DNA of 64,000 nucleotides from Verticillium longisporum (taxonomy: Eukaryota; Ascomycota; Sordariomycetes; Glomerellales; Plectosphaerellaceae): assembly GCA_019188255.1 (NCBI GenBank), contig JAETXT010000009.1, positions 434,001-498,000 on the forward strand, read 5' to 3'. This document shows positions 21,030-31,200 of this stretch, piece by piece; positions within the stretch are counted from its first letter, which is position 1, and every line of letters begins with the position of its first letter. The translations under genes and the position numbers were made by a program. The notes under the pieces are model-generated. The model made no database searches and had not been told where the DNA came from. It saw only the letters and a program-made list of their open reading frames with translations.

Positions 21030-24000
21030 TCAGGAGACACATGCTGTAAGGCCGCCCCCGCTGAGCGAAAGCACACACCTCTGGGTGTTGCTACAACCAA
21101 GGTTGAGGACAGGGAGACAAACGCTTGGAAGGATGCAAATGTTCGCCGATGCGCTGCCGAGACCGACGTCGACGCAGATGAGACCCGAGCCGCAATCCCC
21201 GTCGGCTTCGCAAGGCGACGGCGTATTGTTCGACACGCACGTGTTCGGACCCGTTCCACTGACGGGCGCAGTGCACGTCTGGGTGGACGTGCAGCTGGGC
21301 GTGCAGACGAGGGGCTGAGGCGTCGTGTTTCCGTTCGGCTCACAGGTGTTGGGCCCGGTGCCGCTCACGGGTGCAGTGCACGTCTGGGTAGAGGTGCAAC
21401 CTGGCGTGCAGACGAGAGGCTGAGGCGTCGTGTTTCCGTTGGGCACACACGTGTTGGGCCCGATGCCGCTGGTGGGCGCAGTGCACGTCTGGGTGGAAGA
21501 GCATGCTGGAGTACAAACCGGGCCCGTGTTGGATGAACTGGGTACGCAGGCCGTGAGACTGCCGCCGCCGAGCTGGAGACGACATATCTCACCGGTATCA
21601 CAACCAGTATTGAGTACGGGAACGCAGAATTGTGGCAGGATGCAAATGTCAGCGGAGGCACCGCCGACGTCGGCTTCAATGCAAATGAGACCCCCAGTGC
21701 AAGGGCCCCCAGTGTCGCCACAAGCAGCAGGTGTGTTGTTCGGCTCGCATGTGTTCGGGCCTTGGCCATTGACGGGTGCCGTACATGTCTCGGTAGAATC
21801 GCAAGCCGGTGTACAGGTTAGGCCGGCGGGAGGAGTATCAGGCACGCATGCCGTGAGGCTGCCACCGCCGAGCTGGAGACGGCACGTCTCGCCCGAATCA
21901 CAACCAGTATTGAGTACGGGAACACATAATTGTGGCAGGATGCAAATGTCAGCGGAGGCACCGCCAACATCGGCTTCAATACAGATGAGACCACCAGTGC
22001 AGGGCCCGCCGGTATCGCCGCAGTTGGCCGGCGCGGTATTGGGCTCACAGGTGTTGGGGCCGGTGCCGCCGACAGGCGCTGTGCAAGTCTCGGTAGAATC
22101 GCAAGCCGGTGTGCATGTAAGTCCGGCGGGAGGAGTATCGACGACGCACGCCGTGAGGCCGCCACCGCCGATTTGAAGGCGGCATGTCTCGCCTGTCTCA
22201 CAGCCGGTGTTGAGAACGGGAACGCAGAATCGTGGGAGAATACAAATATCAGCAGAGATGCCACCGACGTCGGCATTGACGCAGATCAATCCACCAGTGC
22301 AAGGCCCGCCAGTATCGCCGCAGTTGGCCGCCGCAGCATTGGGCTCACAGGTGTTGGGCCCGGTGCCGCTGACAGGCGCGGTGCAAGTCTCGGTAGAATC
22401 GCAAGCCGGTGTGCATGTTAGTCCGGCGGGAGGAGTGTTCGGGACACAGGCCGTCAGGCTACCGCCTCCAAGCTGGAGGCGACAGGTCTCGCCTACGTCA
22501 CAACCAGTGTTGCCGATAGGGATGCAGAGACGCGGGAGGATACAGATATCGGCAGAGATACCACCAACGTCAGCGTCGACGCAGATCAGTCCACCGGTGC
22601 AGGGCCCGCCAGTATCGCCGCAGTTGGCCGGCGTTATTGTGTTCGGCTCGCAAGTATTAGGCCCAGTGCCGCTGATGGGAGCAGTACACGTCTCCGTCGA
22701 GTCGCAAGCTGGCGAGCAAGTGAGGCCGGGAGGGGGGGTGTCTGCTACACAGGCCGTCAAGCCACCGCCTCCGACCTGAAGGCGACACGTCTCGCCTGCG
22801 TCACAGCCGGTATTGAGAACGGGGGCGCAGAATCGTGGCAGGATACAGACATCCGCAGAGATGCCACCAACGTCAATATCGACGCAGATGAGTCCACCTG
22901 TGCAGGGCCCACCGGTATCGCCACAGTTGGCCGGCTGCGTCACGGGTTGGCAGGTTCCGACACCGCCGGCGATAACGTCGCACTCGAAGCCTTCAGGACA
23001 ATCACCTTGGATCTGGCGCTTCGCCCTGGGGATGCCCACAGACACGGTGCAGGACTGCGGCACACAGAGGGTGCCGACGCAGGTGGTTCCGGTTGAGCAG
23101 GCAGGCGAGCAGGTGGCGGGGACGGTAGGCGTGCAGGTTCCCGTGTTGCCAGTGACCGCAGTGCAGGTGAAGCCGTCAGGACAGTCGGCCTGGACTTGGC
23201 GCTTCATCGTGAACCTCGTCAACTCGGGGAGGGTGCAGACTTGGGGAAGACACTGGCCGGCGATGCAGGTGGTTCCTGTCGGGCAGTCTGGTGTGCAGGT
23301 GTTGGGAACCTCGGGCGTGCAAGTTCCAGTGTCACCCGTGAGAATCGTACAGACTGAGCCGTCGGGACAGGTGCCCTGGGACTGACGCTTCGCCATCTTG
23401 AGAGTCGGCGCCGGGATTGTGCACCCGAGAGGCACGCAGGTCGTGCCCACACACAGGGAGCCGGCTGCGCAGGTTGGGTTGCAGGTCTCTGGTGTTGTAT
23501 CAGGCAAACAGACATTGGGACCACCACCAACGGGAACGGTGCAGAGGAAGCCATCAGGACAGTCACCCTGGCTCTGGCGCTTGTCGAAGCGACGGACCAG
23601 AGGCAGACTGCATGTGTTGGGCACGCAGACACCGCTGACGCATGTCGAACCAGCGTTGCAAGTGGGCGAACAGACAGGAGGGATAACGACAGGTACACAG
23701 GCGCCACCAATGCAGTTGAAGTCGTCGGGACAGTCACCCTGGGTCTGTCTCTTGTTGATGTCGACGGTGACTGTGCACGTGTTCGGCACGCAGACACCAC
23801 TGACGCAGGTAGTGTCACCTATACAAGCAGGGGTGCAAGTTTCGGGGCCCGTGAGATCTGGTACGCAGATGCTTGCGCCACCAACTGCAACGACGCAGAG
23901 GAAGCCATCGGGACAGTTACCCTGAGATTGGCGTTTACCGAGACGCAAGCCCACTTCGATAATGCAAGTCTGCGGCACACAGGCGTTGTTGACACAAGTC

Positions 24001-27000
24001 TGGCCTGTGGTACAAGCGGGAGTGCAACCAGTCGGTGGCGTCAGGTCGGGGATGCAGACGGAGATGACGCCTACGCCAATGGCGCAAACGAATCCATCTG
24101 GACAATCACCCTGCGACTGTCTCTTGAGAAGGTCGATGCCGATGCTGATGGTGCACGTCTGAGGCACGCACTGTCCCTCGACACAGGTGAAGCCAGGTCC
24201 GCAGACTGGGTTGCACACTTCGGGGCCGAGATCAGGCACACAAGCGCCGACGCCGCCAATGCCGATGACGCAGTTGAAGCCGTCAGGGCAAGTTCCTTGC
24301 GTCTGACGCTTCAGTACACCGACGCTTTCGGTAGGAATGGTGCATGTGTCAGGGACGCAGACATTGTTGATGCAGGTTGAGCCAGCAGCGCAGGTCGGGT
24401 TGCAGACATTCGGATCAACTGTCGGCACACAGATGCCAGTGCCGCCAGCGCCAACGGCACAGGTAAAGCCATCAGGACAATCGCCCTGCTGACGCTTGCC
24501 GAGGGCCAGAGCACTGACAGTGGGCAGGTTGCAGGTGGCCGGGACGCAGGTGTTGGCGACACAAGTCTGGGTATTGCTGCAGGCCGGTTCACAGCCAGGG
24601 TTGGTATCGGGGATGCAGACGCCAACGCCGCCAACACCAAGGGCACACGTGAAGCCTTCTCCGCACTCGGGGGTGCACGTTGGAGGCGTCACATCAGGAA
24701 CGCAGATGCTGACACCGTTGACACCGAAGATGCAGTTGAAACCGGGGCCGCACGCCGGGTTGCACTCGGGCTGCGAGATTTCAGGCACGCAGACGCTGAG
24801 ACCGCCGGCTCCGATGACACAGGTGAAGCCAGTACCGCACTCGGGAGTGCACACAGGAGGCGTGACATCGGGAATGCAAACGGTGATGCCGAGCGCGTTG
24901 ATGACGCAAGTGAAGCCATCTCCACACTCAGGGTTGCAGACGGGCGGCACGACGACTGGAATACAGACACTGACGCCGCCGACACTGATGACACAGGTAA
25001 AGCCTTCGCCACACTCAGGCGTGCAAGCAGGAGGCGTGACATCGGGTACACAGACGCCAACGCCTCCGAGACCAAGAGTGCACGTCGAACCCTCATCACA
25101 CTCAGGAGTGCAGACGGGAGGGCCGGCATCGGGAATGCAAATCGAGACACCACCGACACCGAGGGCACAGGTGAAGCCATCGGCACATTCGGGTTCGCAG
25201 GTGGGAGGCGTCACATCCGGCACGCAGACGCTGATGCCGTTGACGCCGAGGACGCAGGTAGAGCCCTCTGCGCACTCGGGGTTGCACGTGGGCGGCTGGT
25301 CAGGCACACAAACGCCGATGATGCAGGTCGAACCAGCAGGACACCCGTTGGGACAGGTAGGGAGCACAATAGGCACACATGCGCCGTTGAGACACGTCTC
25401 GGGCGCAACGCAAGCAGGCTCGCACTCGTTCGTGACGGGCACGCAGACGCCGAGCACACACGTCTCGTCAGCTTCGCAGACTGGCTCGCAGACACCGGGT
25501 CCCGTCGCCGGCACACAGACGCCGTTGACGCAGGTATCGGTTCCAGTGCAGGCCGGTGTGCACGTGGGGTTCGAGGGAACACAGACGCCGAGGACGCACG
25601 TGTCGGTGCCAGTACAAGCCGGTTCGCAGAAGCCAGGGTTGGGCAAGACGATGCAAATACCCTCAACACATTGCTCTCCGTTGTCGCACTCGGAATCATT
25701 CGTGCAGGTGTCGGGAGGATTCGGCACACACTCGGGACCATTGGGACCCATGGCGCACGTCGTACCAGGTGGGCAGGATCCCGTCTGGCGACGACCGACA
25801 GCTGCCGTCGGGTCAACATTGCAAGTGGGCGGATCGATGATGGGCAGACACGTATCGTCGGGTCCGCAGATGAAGCCGGGTCCGCAGGCGGGGTTGCATC
25901 CGGAGGGTGGAGTCACCGGCACGCAAACGCCGTTAGCGCACAGCTCATCGGAGCCGCAAGGTGGGTCACACACGGGGCCGGTAGTGGGGACACAAACGCC
26001 GTTGACGCACGTGTCAGTTCCGGTGCACGCCGGATCGCACGTGACAGGGCCGACCGGCGGCACACAAACGCCGTTGACACAGGTATCGAGACCAGTGCAG
26101 ACTGGGGTGCATGTATCAACAGGAGGGACGCAGACGCCGTTGATACAAGAGTCGTCTCCTGTGCATGCTGGATCGCAGGTGCCGGGAGGGTTGGTTGATG
26201 GGATGCAGACGCCGTTCAGGCAAACCTCATCAGAGTCGCAGGCGGGATCGCAAGTGACGGGTCCGACAACGGGAACACACTGACCGTTGACACAGACTGA
26301 GCCAGGCGCACAGGTGGGATTGCAGACAGGACCAACAGGGGGAACACAGACGCCGTTGAGACACGTCGCGCCGCCAGTGCAAGCAGGGTCGCAAGTCTCC
26401 GGCCCGATGAGCGGCACGCAGACACCGTTGACACAAGTCGAGCCAGGAGGGCACGAAGTTTCGCAAGTGACAGGACCGACGACGGGAACGCACTGGCCGT
26501 CAACACACTGGGAGCCGGGCTCGCAAGCCGGGTCACAGGTGACAGGTCCCACGACAGGAACACAGACGCCGTTGATGCATGTGTTGGTACCAGAACAGGC
26601 GGGGTTGCAGTCAGGGCCAGCATCAGGGACACAGACACCATTGATGCACGTATCGTCGCTGTCGCAAGGCGGGAAGCAGACGTTCGGGCCAACGATGGGC
26701 ACGCATACACCGTTGGCGCACGTCGAGAGCGGACCGCAAGCAGGGCTGCAGCCGGGTCCCACGGGGGGAATGCATACGCCGTTGAGGCAGCTATCATCAC
26801 CTTCGCAAGCGGGATCGCATCTACCAGGCTGGCTGAGCAGGACGCAGGCGCCGTCGACGCATCTTTCGTCGTTGGCGCAGGTGGGGTTGCAGACACCAGG
26901 TTCGCCGTCGCCTCCTCCTCCTCCTCCGGGGACGCAGGTATCTTTGAGGCAGATGAAGGAAGGAGGACAAGCACCGTAGGAGCCACAGCTGCCAGGATTG

Positions 27001-28250
27001 CCGGGTGTCAGGTCAACACAGACGGCGCCGCCAATGCAGACCTCGTCGAGTCCACAAACAGTGTCGCCGCAAGGACAGTCAAAGACGTATTCGCCGTCAG
27101 GTCCACCGCCGGGCTGGCCAATGTAGATGGGACGACAGCTGTCGCGGTAGCAGAATTCGCCGTTTGAGCAGCCACTGCCGCATCCCTCAAATTCGCTGCC
27201 GCCGCCCAGCGGCAGGCATGTGTTGCCACAGCAGAAAGAGTTGGGACCGCACGACTTGTCGCCGCAGCTCGAGGGGCGGCCAAAGTTATACCACTGCCCG
27301 TTGTGTTGCACGCTGCCGTAACCGGCATCGGGGAACCAACCACCGTACTGCGCGGATCCCTTGACCGTGCCGGAGCTAGAGCTGCCAGAGCCCGAGCTAG
27401 ATCCCGAAGATGACCCAGACCCAGACCCAGACCCAGAGCCGCCTTGCAGCACACAGGTCTTGGGCAGGTCGCCAAAGCAGACACCCGAGACGGAGACCTG
27501 ACCCTCGGGACAACTGCCAGGGTAGGTGCTGATGTGCATGGGAATAATGTCTGACTCCCAGCAGAATGTGCCGGGGTGCAGATCTTCCTTCTTGCATTTG
27601 TCGAGCGGCTGGCCGACGGCAATATCGTGGCACCCGCCGTCGACACATAGCTGGCCTGGCTTGCAGGTGGCAGCGTCAACGCCGCAGTGGTAAGGGTCTG
27701 TGCCGACAATAACGGTGGATGAGCCGAGGGTGATGGGAGTGCAGACGCCTTTGTCGCAGTAGTTGCCGGGATCGCAGGCTTTGGTTTTGTCCTCGCCAGG
27801 GCCGCAGACATAGGGATCTTCGGTGAGGTCGAGAGGGATGGCAACACCGTTGACGCAGACTTCGCCGGGAGCGAGTTCGACAGGCGTGATGTCGCCGCAA
27901 TGCAGCGGGTCGAGGATGATCTGGATGGGCTCGCATTTGCCTTCGTCGCACCACTGGCCCGGCTCACAGTCGTCGGGGCACGACTCGAGGGCGTCGCCAA
28001 AAGTGAGGGGCTGACATGTGCCGTTGACGGCGAGCTCGGCCGCCTTGCAGCCGTGCTCCTTGGGGTTCAAGGAGATAACTGACCAGCAGGGTTCGTGTTG
28101 GGAGTCGCGGGCAACCAGGCCGGCGGTAGAGGGGGAGTCGATGGAGGAGCGAGTGACGCGGCGCATGCTGGAGGCGCCCGTGATGCTGACCTGGCTAGCG
28201 AGCAGAGAAAAAGCTGCCAGGCTCAGCCGATCAACGTTATTGGTCATCAT
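21030..28250 (-). CDS. Giant secreted cysteine-rich repeat protein with a Lys-Arg-Gln (Kex2-like) array
   Basis: One uninterrupted open frame of 2406 residues, presumably secreted. The N terminus has a hydrophobic signal (LSLAAFSLLASQVSITG) followed by MRRVTR. Regions in order: diverged cysteine modules to about residue 270 (e.g. CEPGQWCDEGKCEP); a Gly/Ser linker near 272-297; a module with CGPNSFCCGNTC; many short units of the C-xPAC-x5-C-x4-C type (TDTCVNGVCVP) from about 450 to 1000; longer units (CTPECGEGFTC...VCVPD) to about 1230; nine units each headed by a dibasic Lys-Arg then Gln; and a C-terminal tandem repeat with 100-residue period from about 1770. Lys of the KR pairs lies at about 1252, 1314, 1376, 1439, 1500, 1557, 1621, 1683 and 1744. 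I do not recognise a named family. Disulfide-rich wall protein, adhesin, or precursor of cleaved peptides are the options; the evenly spaced dibasic sites favour proteolytic maturation. Confidence 0.85.
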   Translation of the reverse strand: MMTNNVDRLSLAAFSLLASQVSITGASSMRRVTRSSIDSPSTAGLVARDSQHEPCWSVISLNPKEHGCKAAELAVNGTCQPLTFGDALESCPDDCEPGQWCDEGKCEPIQIILDPLHCGDITPVELAPGEVCVNGVAIPLDLTEDPYVCGPGEDKTKACDPGNYCDKGVCTPITLGSSTVIVGTDPYHCGVDAATCKPGQLCVDGGCHDIAVGQPLDKCKKEDLHPGTFCWESDIIPMHISTYPGSCPEGQVSVSGVCFGDLPKTCVLQGGSGSGSGSGSSSGSSSGSGSSSSGTVKGSAQYGGWFPDAGYGSVQHNGQWYNFGRPSSCGDKSCGPNSFCCGNTCLPLGGGSEFEGCGSGCSNGEFCYRDSCRPIYIGQPGGGPDGEYVFDCPCGDTVCGLDEVCIGGAVCVDLTPGNPGSCGSYGACPPSFICLKDTCVPGGGGGGDGEPGVCNPTCANDERCVDGACVLLSQPGRCDPACEGDDSCLNGVCIPPVGPGCSPACGPLSTCANGVCVPIVGPNVCFPPCDSDDTCINGVCVPDAGPDCNPACSGTNTCINGVCVPVVGPVTCDPACEPGSQCVDGQCVPVVGPVTCETSCPPGSTCVNGVCVPLIGPETCDPACTGGATCLNGVCVPPVGPVCNPTCAPGSVCVNGQCVPVVGPVTCDPACDSDEVCLNGVCIPSTNPPGTCDPACTGDDSCINGVCVPPVDTCTPVCTGLDTCVNGVCVPPVGPVTCDPACTGTDTCVNGVCVPTTGPVCDPPCGSDELCANGVCVPVTPPSGCNPACGPGFICGPDDTCLPIIDPPTCNVDPTAAVGRRQTGSCPPGTTCAMGPNGPECVPNPPDTCTNDSECDNGEQCVEGICIVLPNPGFCEPACTGTDTCVLGVCVPSNPTCTPACTGTDTCVNGVCVPATGPGVCEPVCEADETCVLGVCVPVTNECEPACVAPETCLNGACVPIVLPTCPNGCPAGSTCIIGVCVPDQPPTCNPECAEGSTCVLGVNGISVCVPDVTPPTCEPECADGFTCALGVGGVSICIPDAGPPVCTPECDEGSTCTLGLGGVGVCVPDVTPPACTPECGEGFTCVISVGGVSVCIPVVVPPVCNPECGDGFTCVINALGITVCIPDVTPPVCTPECGTGFTCVIGAGGLSVCVPEISQPECNPACGPGFNCIFGVNGVSICVPDVTPPTCTPECGEGFTCALGVGGVGVCIPDTNPGCEPACSNTQTCVANTCVPATCNLPTVSALALGKRQQGDCPDGFTCAVGAGGTGICVPTVDPNVCNPTCAAGSTCINNVCVPDTCTIPTESVGVLKRQTQGTCPDGFNCVIGIGGVGACVPDLGPEVCNPVCGPGFTCVEGQCVPQTCTISIGIDLLKRQSQGDCPDGFVCAIGVGVISVCIPDLTPPTGCTPACTTGQTCVNNACVPQTCIIEVGLRLGKRQSQGNCPDGFLCVVAVGGASICVPDLTGPETCTPACIGDTTCVSGVCVPNTCTVTVDINKRQTQGDCPDDFNCIGGACVPVVIPPVCSPTCNAGSTCVSGVCVPNTCSLPLVRRFDKRQSQGDCPDGFLCTVPVGGGPNVCLPDTTPETCNPTCAAGSLCVGTTCVPLGCTIPAPTLKMAKRQSQGTCPDGSVCTILTGDTGTCTPEVPNTCTPDCPTGTTCIAGQCLPQVCTLPELTRFTMKRQVQADCPDGFTCTAVTGNTGTCTPTVPATCSPACSTGTTCVGTLCVPQSCTVSVGIPRAKRQIQGDCPEGFECDVIAGGVGTCQPVTQPANCGDTGGPCTGGLICVDIDVGGISADVCILPRFCAPVLNTGCDAGETCRLQVGGGGLTACVADTPPPGLTCSPACDSTETCTAPISGTGPNTCEPNTITPANCGDTGGPCTGGLICVDADVGGISADICILPRLCIPIGNTGCDVGETCRLQLGGGSLTACVPNTPPAGLTCTPACDSTETCTAPVSGTGPNTCEPNAAAANCGDTGGPCTGGLICVNADVGGISADICILPRFCVPVLNTGCETGETCRLQIGGGGLTACVVDTPPAGLTCTPACDSTETCTAPVGGTGPNTCEPNTAPANCGDTGGPCTGGLICIEADVGGASADICILPQLCVPVLNTGCDSGETCRLQLGGGSLTACVPDTPPAGLTCTPACDSTETCTAPVNGQGPNTCEPNNTPAACGDTGGPCTGGLICIEADVGGASADICILPQFCVPVLNTGCDTGEICRLQLGGGSLTACVPSSSNTGPVCTPACSSTQTCTAPTSGIGPNTCVPNGNTTPQPLVCTPGCTSTQTCTAPVSGTGPNTCEPNGNTTPQPLVCTPSCTSTQTCTAPVSGTGPNTCVSNNTPSPCEADGDCGSGLICVDVGLGSASANICILPSVCLPVLNLGCSNTQRCVLSLSGGGLTACVS
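21640..22960 (-). repeat. Tandem 300 bp (100-residue) repeats at the C-terminal end
   Basis: Successive copies of GGPCTGGLIC start at almost exactly 300 bp spacing (the matching codons fall at about 21702, 22002, 22302, 22602 and 22905). Each unit also carries SADICILPR, GETCRLQ, LTACV, ACDSTETCTAP and GPNTCEPN. High nucleotide identity between units implies recent duplication or gene conversion. It also makes copy number prone to misassembly. Confidence 0.85.
23012..24500 (-). repeat. Nine-site Lys-Arg-Gln array, about 62-residue period
   Basis: Within the giant protein, each site reads x-K-R-Q-x-(Q/G)-(G/A)-(D/T/N)-C-P, for example GKRQSQGNCPDGF and LKRQTQGTCPDGF. Intervals between successive Lys residues are 62, 62, 63, 61, 57, 64, 62 and 61 residues. 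The first complete interval contains eight cysteines. Lys-Arg is the preferred Kex2/furin-type cleavage site, and every new N terminus would be Gln, which can cyclise to pyroglutamate. A related RRQ site is near residue 820. Confidence 0.8.
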
Positions 28251-31200
28251 AGTGTCGGCTGTTGTTGTTAGTAGTGGGATCTCAGATCATGATCGTGCTG
28301 ATGATGAGATGGATGAGATGAGTGAGTAGGTAACAAAAAGGCCAAGAGAAGCGGATAGGAGTGATTTATACCCGATATCGATTCGATAGCATGGAATCCA
28401 AAGTCACAGATACTGATATGGTTTGTCTGAAAGGGGCTGAGGCGGGTCCCCGGGTTCGAGACTGGGATTCAGCAGGACCCAAGCCCCGGGTCGCTATGTC
28501 GCTCGTCTCGACGCTTTCGTAGATGCCTCTGCTGCGACGAACGGTATGATGTGGTACCCATACGAGGTCCAGGGATATTCTCATTCCGTCTGCCGCGTCG
28601 CGTCGATTCCAGAGGATCACCCATCACCAGCTCCACGGCCTGCTCAGCCGCAGCCCTAGGGTTCCTTAGGGCCTGGGCTTCACCTCCACGAGGCTCGAAG
28701 AGAGGCACGGTTGCGGACATGCTCATGGCCTAGGATGGGTCAGACATGATCGAAGCTCTGGACTGGTCTAACATGCTTGGAGCTATGGTGCAGGCCCCTG
28801 GGTGGCAACGCTGTCACGCAGGGCGTGATATGCATGGCCTAAAACAAACGACACGAGGAGACTAGTCAATAGTTTACCGCCCGAGTAGATGCTTCCTGTG
28901 CCTATGTTGTGGATCGTGTGGAGGGTGCCACAATACCAGCCTAGGGCAGGGAACATGGGAGGCGCTATCCGCAAGGAACATGGGAGGCGCTATCGGCAAG
29001 GAACATGACGTGGAGGATGTTTGTCACTTTCGTCGCAAAAGCCCAAGCGAGAAAGTGACGGACGGCTTGGCCTCGGGGCTCTGGCCTTGGCAGCATCATG
29101 CTCGGGTGCACCGGGAAGTGCTCGGCCAAGATGCTTGATAGACGAGCTTCTGTATTCCCACCATATCCTGCGCCTTCACTTCTCATCTCTTTAGATGTCC
29201 AACTTCATTTGTTTCCATCCACCACGTGTAGCTCACCTTCAACGTGCCTCCCATGCATTCACCACTTTTGCCCGTCAACCGTCTGACTTTGCCAAGCACA
29301 TCGCGAAAGCTCCCTCTGTCTTCATCCGAGGTCTCACACAGCCAAACCCCAGCATTCCACCGTAGATCAGATCACTACAGAGAAAGCGCCGCCCACACTC
29401 TGCACCTCGTACCTTGCAGGCTAAGACGCCACATGCCACTCCTCATGGCTCGCTGATCCCGTCGCATCCGCACATGCGCTCGCTCCTCAGCTCGTCCGGC
29501 CCCCCAACGGAAGACCGTTTCACAAGGACCAAGCCTGACGCTTGCGGCTCGTCCTCGTCGCCACCGCGCAGCAGCCACGCTAGGCACACGATGCTCACAA
29601 CCGTGACAAGGTCATTCTTCTCCTGGGGGATGCTCCTTTCCAAAGTGAAGCAAGGTGCGGTTCTGGCTAACGTCCACTTATTCGCTCGACAAGGGAGGAT
29701 CGACAGAATACTGCCAAATAGAGCATGGCGCCATCTTGACTAGGAGAATGCAGTCCGATCAGAAAGGGAGCTAGGCGGGTTTGGCTCCCCTTGCTAGTCG
29801 ACCTGTCATCCAGCTAGACTCGCATAAAGGCGAGGTGGGTAGGCCTCCCGTCGCGATCAGTACACAGCTCGCAGGGCTAGATCCATCGGCAAAGGGCAGC
29901 CGAAGCCTCTAATGCCCTGGAGGGGGCCATGTCTGAGACATTTCACTCGTGGCTGAGATGCCAAGGATCCCTCCTGAAAGCGGCCACGGCGAGCACTACC
30001 CACGGCAGCCCCCGAGAAGGGTATGACGACCAGACTCCTCAATTTTCTGCTTGTCCCCCTCTTTTCCTTGAGAACCACAGCCCGAAGCCCGAGACAGACG
30101 GCGGGCCAAGATGAAGGCGTGGTTTAGTCATCGCTAAAGCTGGCCTCTTCCGGCTACCTGCGAGGCGCGGCAGCAGACGCAGGCCGAGACGCCAGGCTTC
30201 TGGAGGTTTCGTGTTTGCGGATGAATGATCTCATCCTGCAGGGCTGTTATCTCGAGGAAGTCGACTGGACACAACCACCAGATCCCGATCCGATCAGATC
30301 ATCCCGTCGGGGGTACAATCCGTGCGGCGCAGGCTGGGGACGACATGGACTAGACCTATTTGGATGCCTCCTCATTCCCGATTCGTCCTGCTCCTGTGTA
30401 AATTCTTTACAATCAGACAAGACAACCCCTGTGCACTTTGTTGTAGTACAAGGGAGAGCACGTAGCACCACTTGTCAACACACCACATTGTTCGGGAAGA
30501 AGAAAAAGAGGGGGCCGATTAGCAGTGATTGGGGGAGAAGGCTGTGATCGGGCAACGACTGGACTGTCTAGTCCTGGTCTCCTTGCATTCTCCTGCCGCT
30601 GTCACCTCAAGTCTCACAATCCAGACCCCCCAAGCGGTCTTGCCAGAGCGAGTACCGCGAGTCAACCTGGCCATCCATGGTCTGCGCTGTTGAGACAACC
30701 ACACCAAGCCACGAAATATCTGGTCAACGCCACCAAACTCGTCCATCCCCCCTTTAGACGCGATAATTTTTTATAATGACAAACTGCGTTTCAGGGGACG
30801 AGTGCCGGAGATAAGGAACCTTCTGCACTTCAATTTTGTTTGGCCTCACCAAATGTGGATGGTTCTGGCCCAGCAGGGCATACCTCGTCAGACGTCCGAA
30901 AAAAGAGTGCGCAAGCCTTGGACACCGCTTTCTGAAACAGTAGCAGACAGGCGTAGGAAAGGGCCAAGCCGGGAGATCATCAGCAGCAGCGCGTTCCCCT
31001 CGAAGCGCCGCTGATCTGACTGTTCGCGCGGGGGTTGGGGCTGGCTGCAGGAAAAGGCGAACCGGCGCCAAGAGCTTGACAGCTCGGCTATGGAGGAGCG
31101 AGCAGTCCGGTGCATAAGCAACGGTATAGCATTGATGTTTGCGGCTTCGGTTGCGGCGTGGTTCAGGCGTCCAAGCTTGCAAAGCCTAGGGGGGCTGGGA

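Noticed and set aside
24496..26283. 595-codon plus-strand open frame opposite the giant cysteine-rich gene
   Set aside because: It mirrors the minus-strand repeat codons, has a low-complexity Gly/Thr/Gln/Val pattern, and no start context or domain. It is a compositional shadow.
21030..28250. CRISPR array, or a RiPP biosynthetic cluster around the repeat protein
   Set aside because: The repeats are coding, in frame and without spacers. No modification enzymes (for example DUF3328/UstY-type) lie nearby, so only proteolytic processing is proposed.
28430..28500. GGTTCGA motif suggesting a tRNA T-arm
   Set aside because: No acceptor or anticodon stems can be drawn around it.
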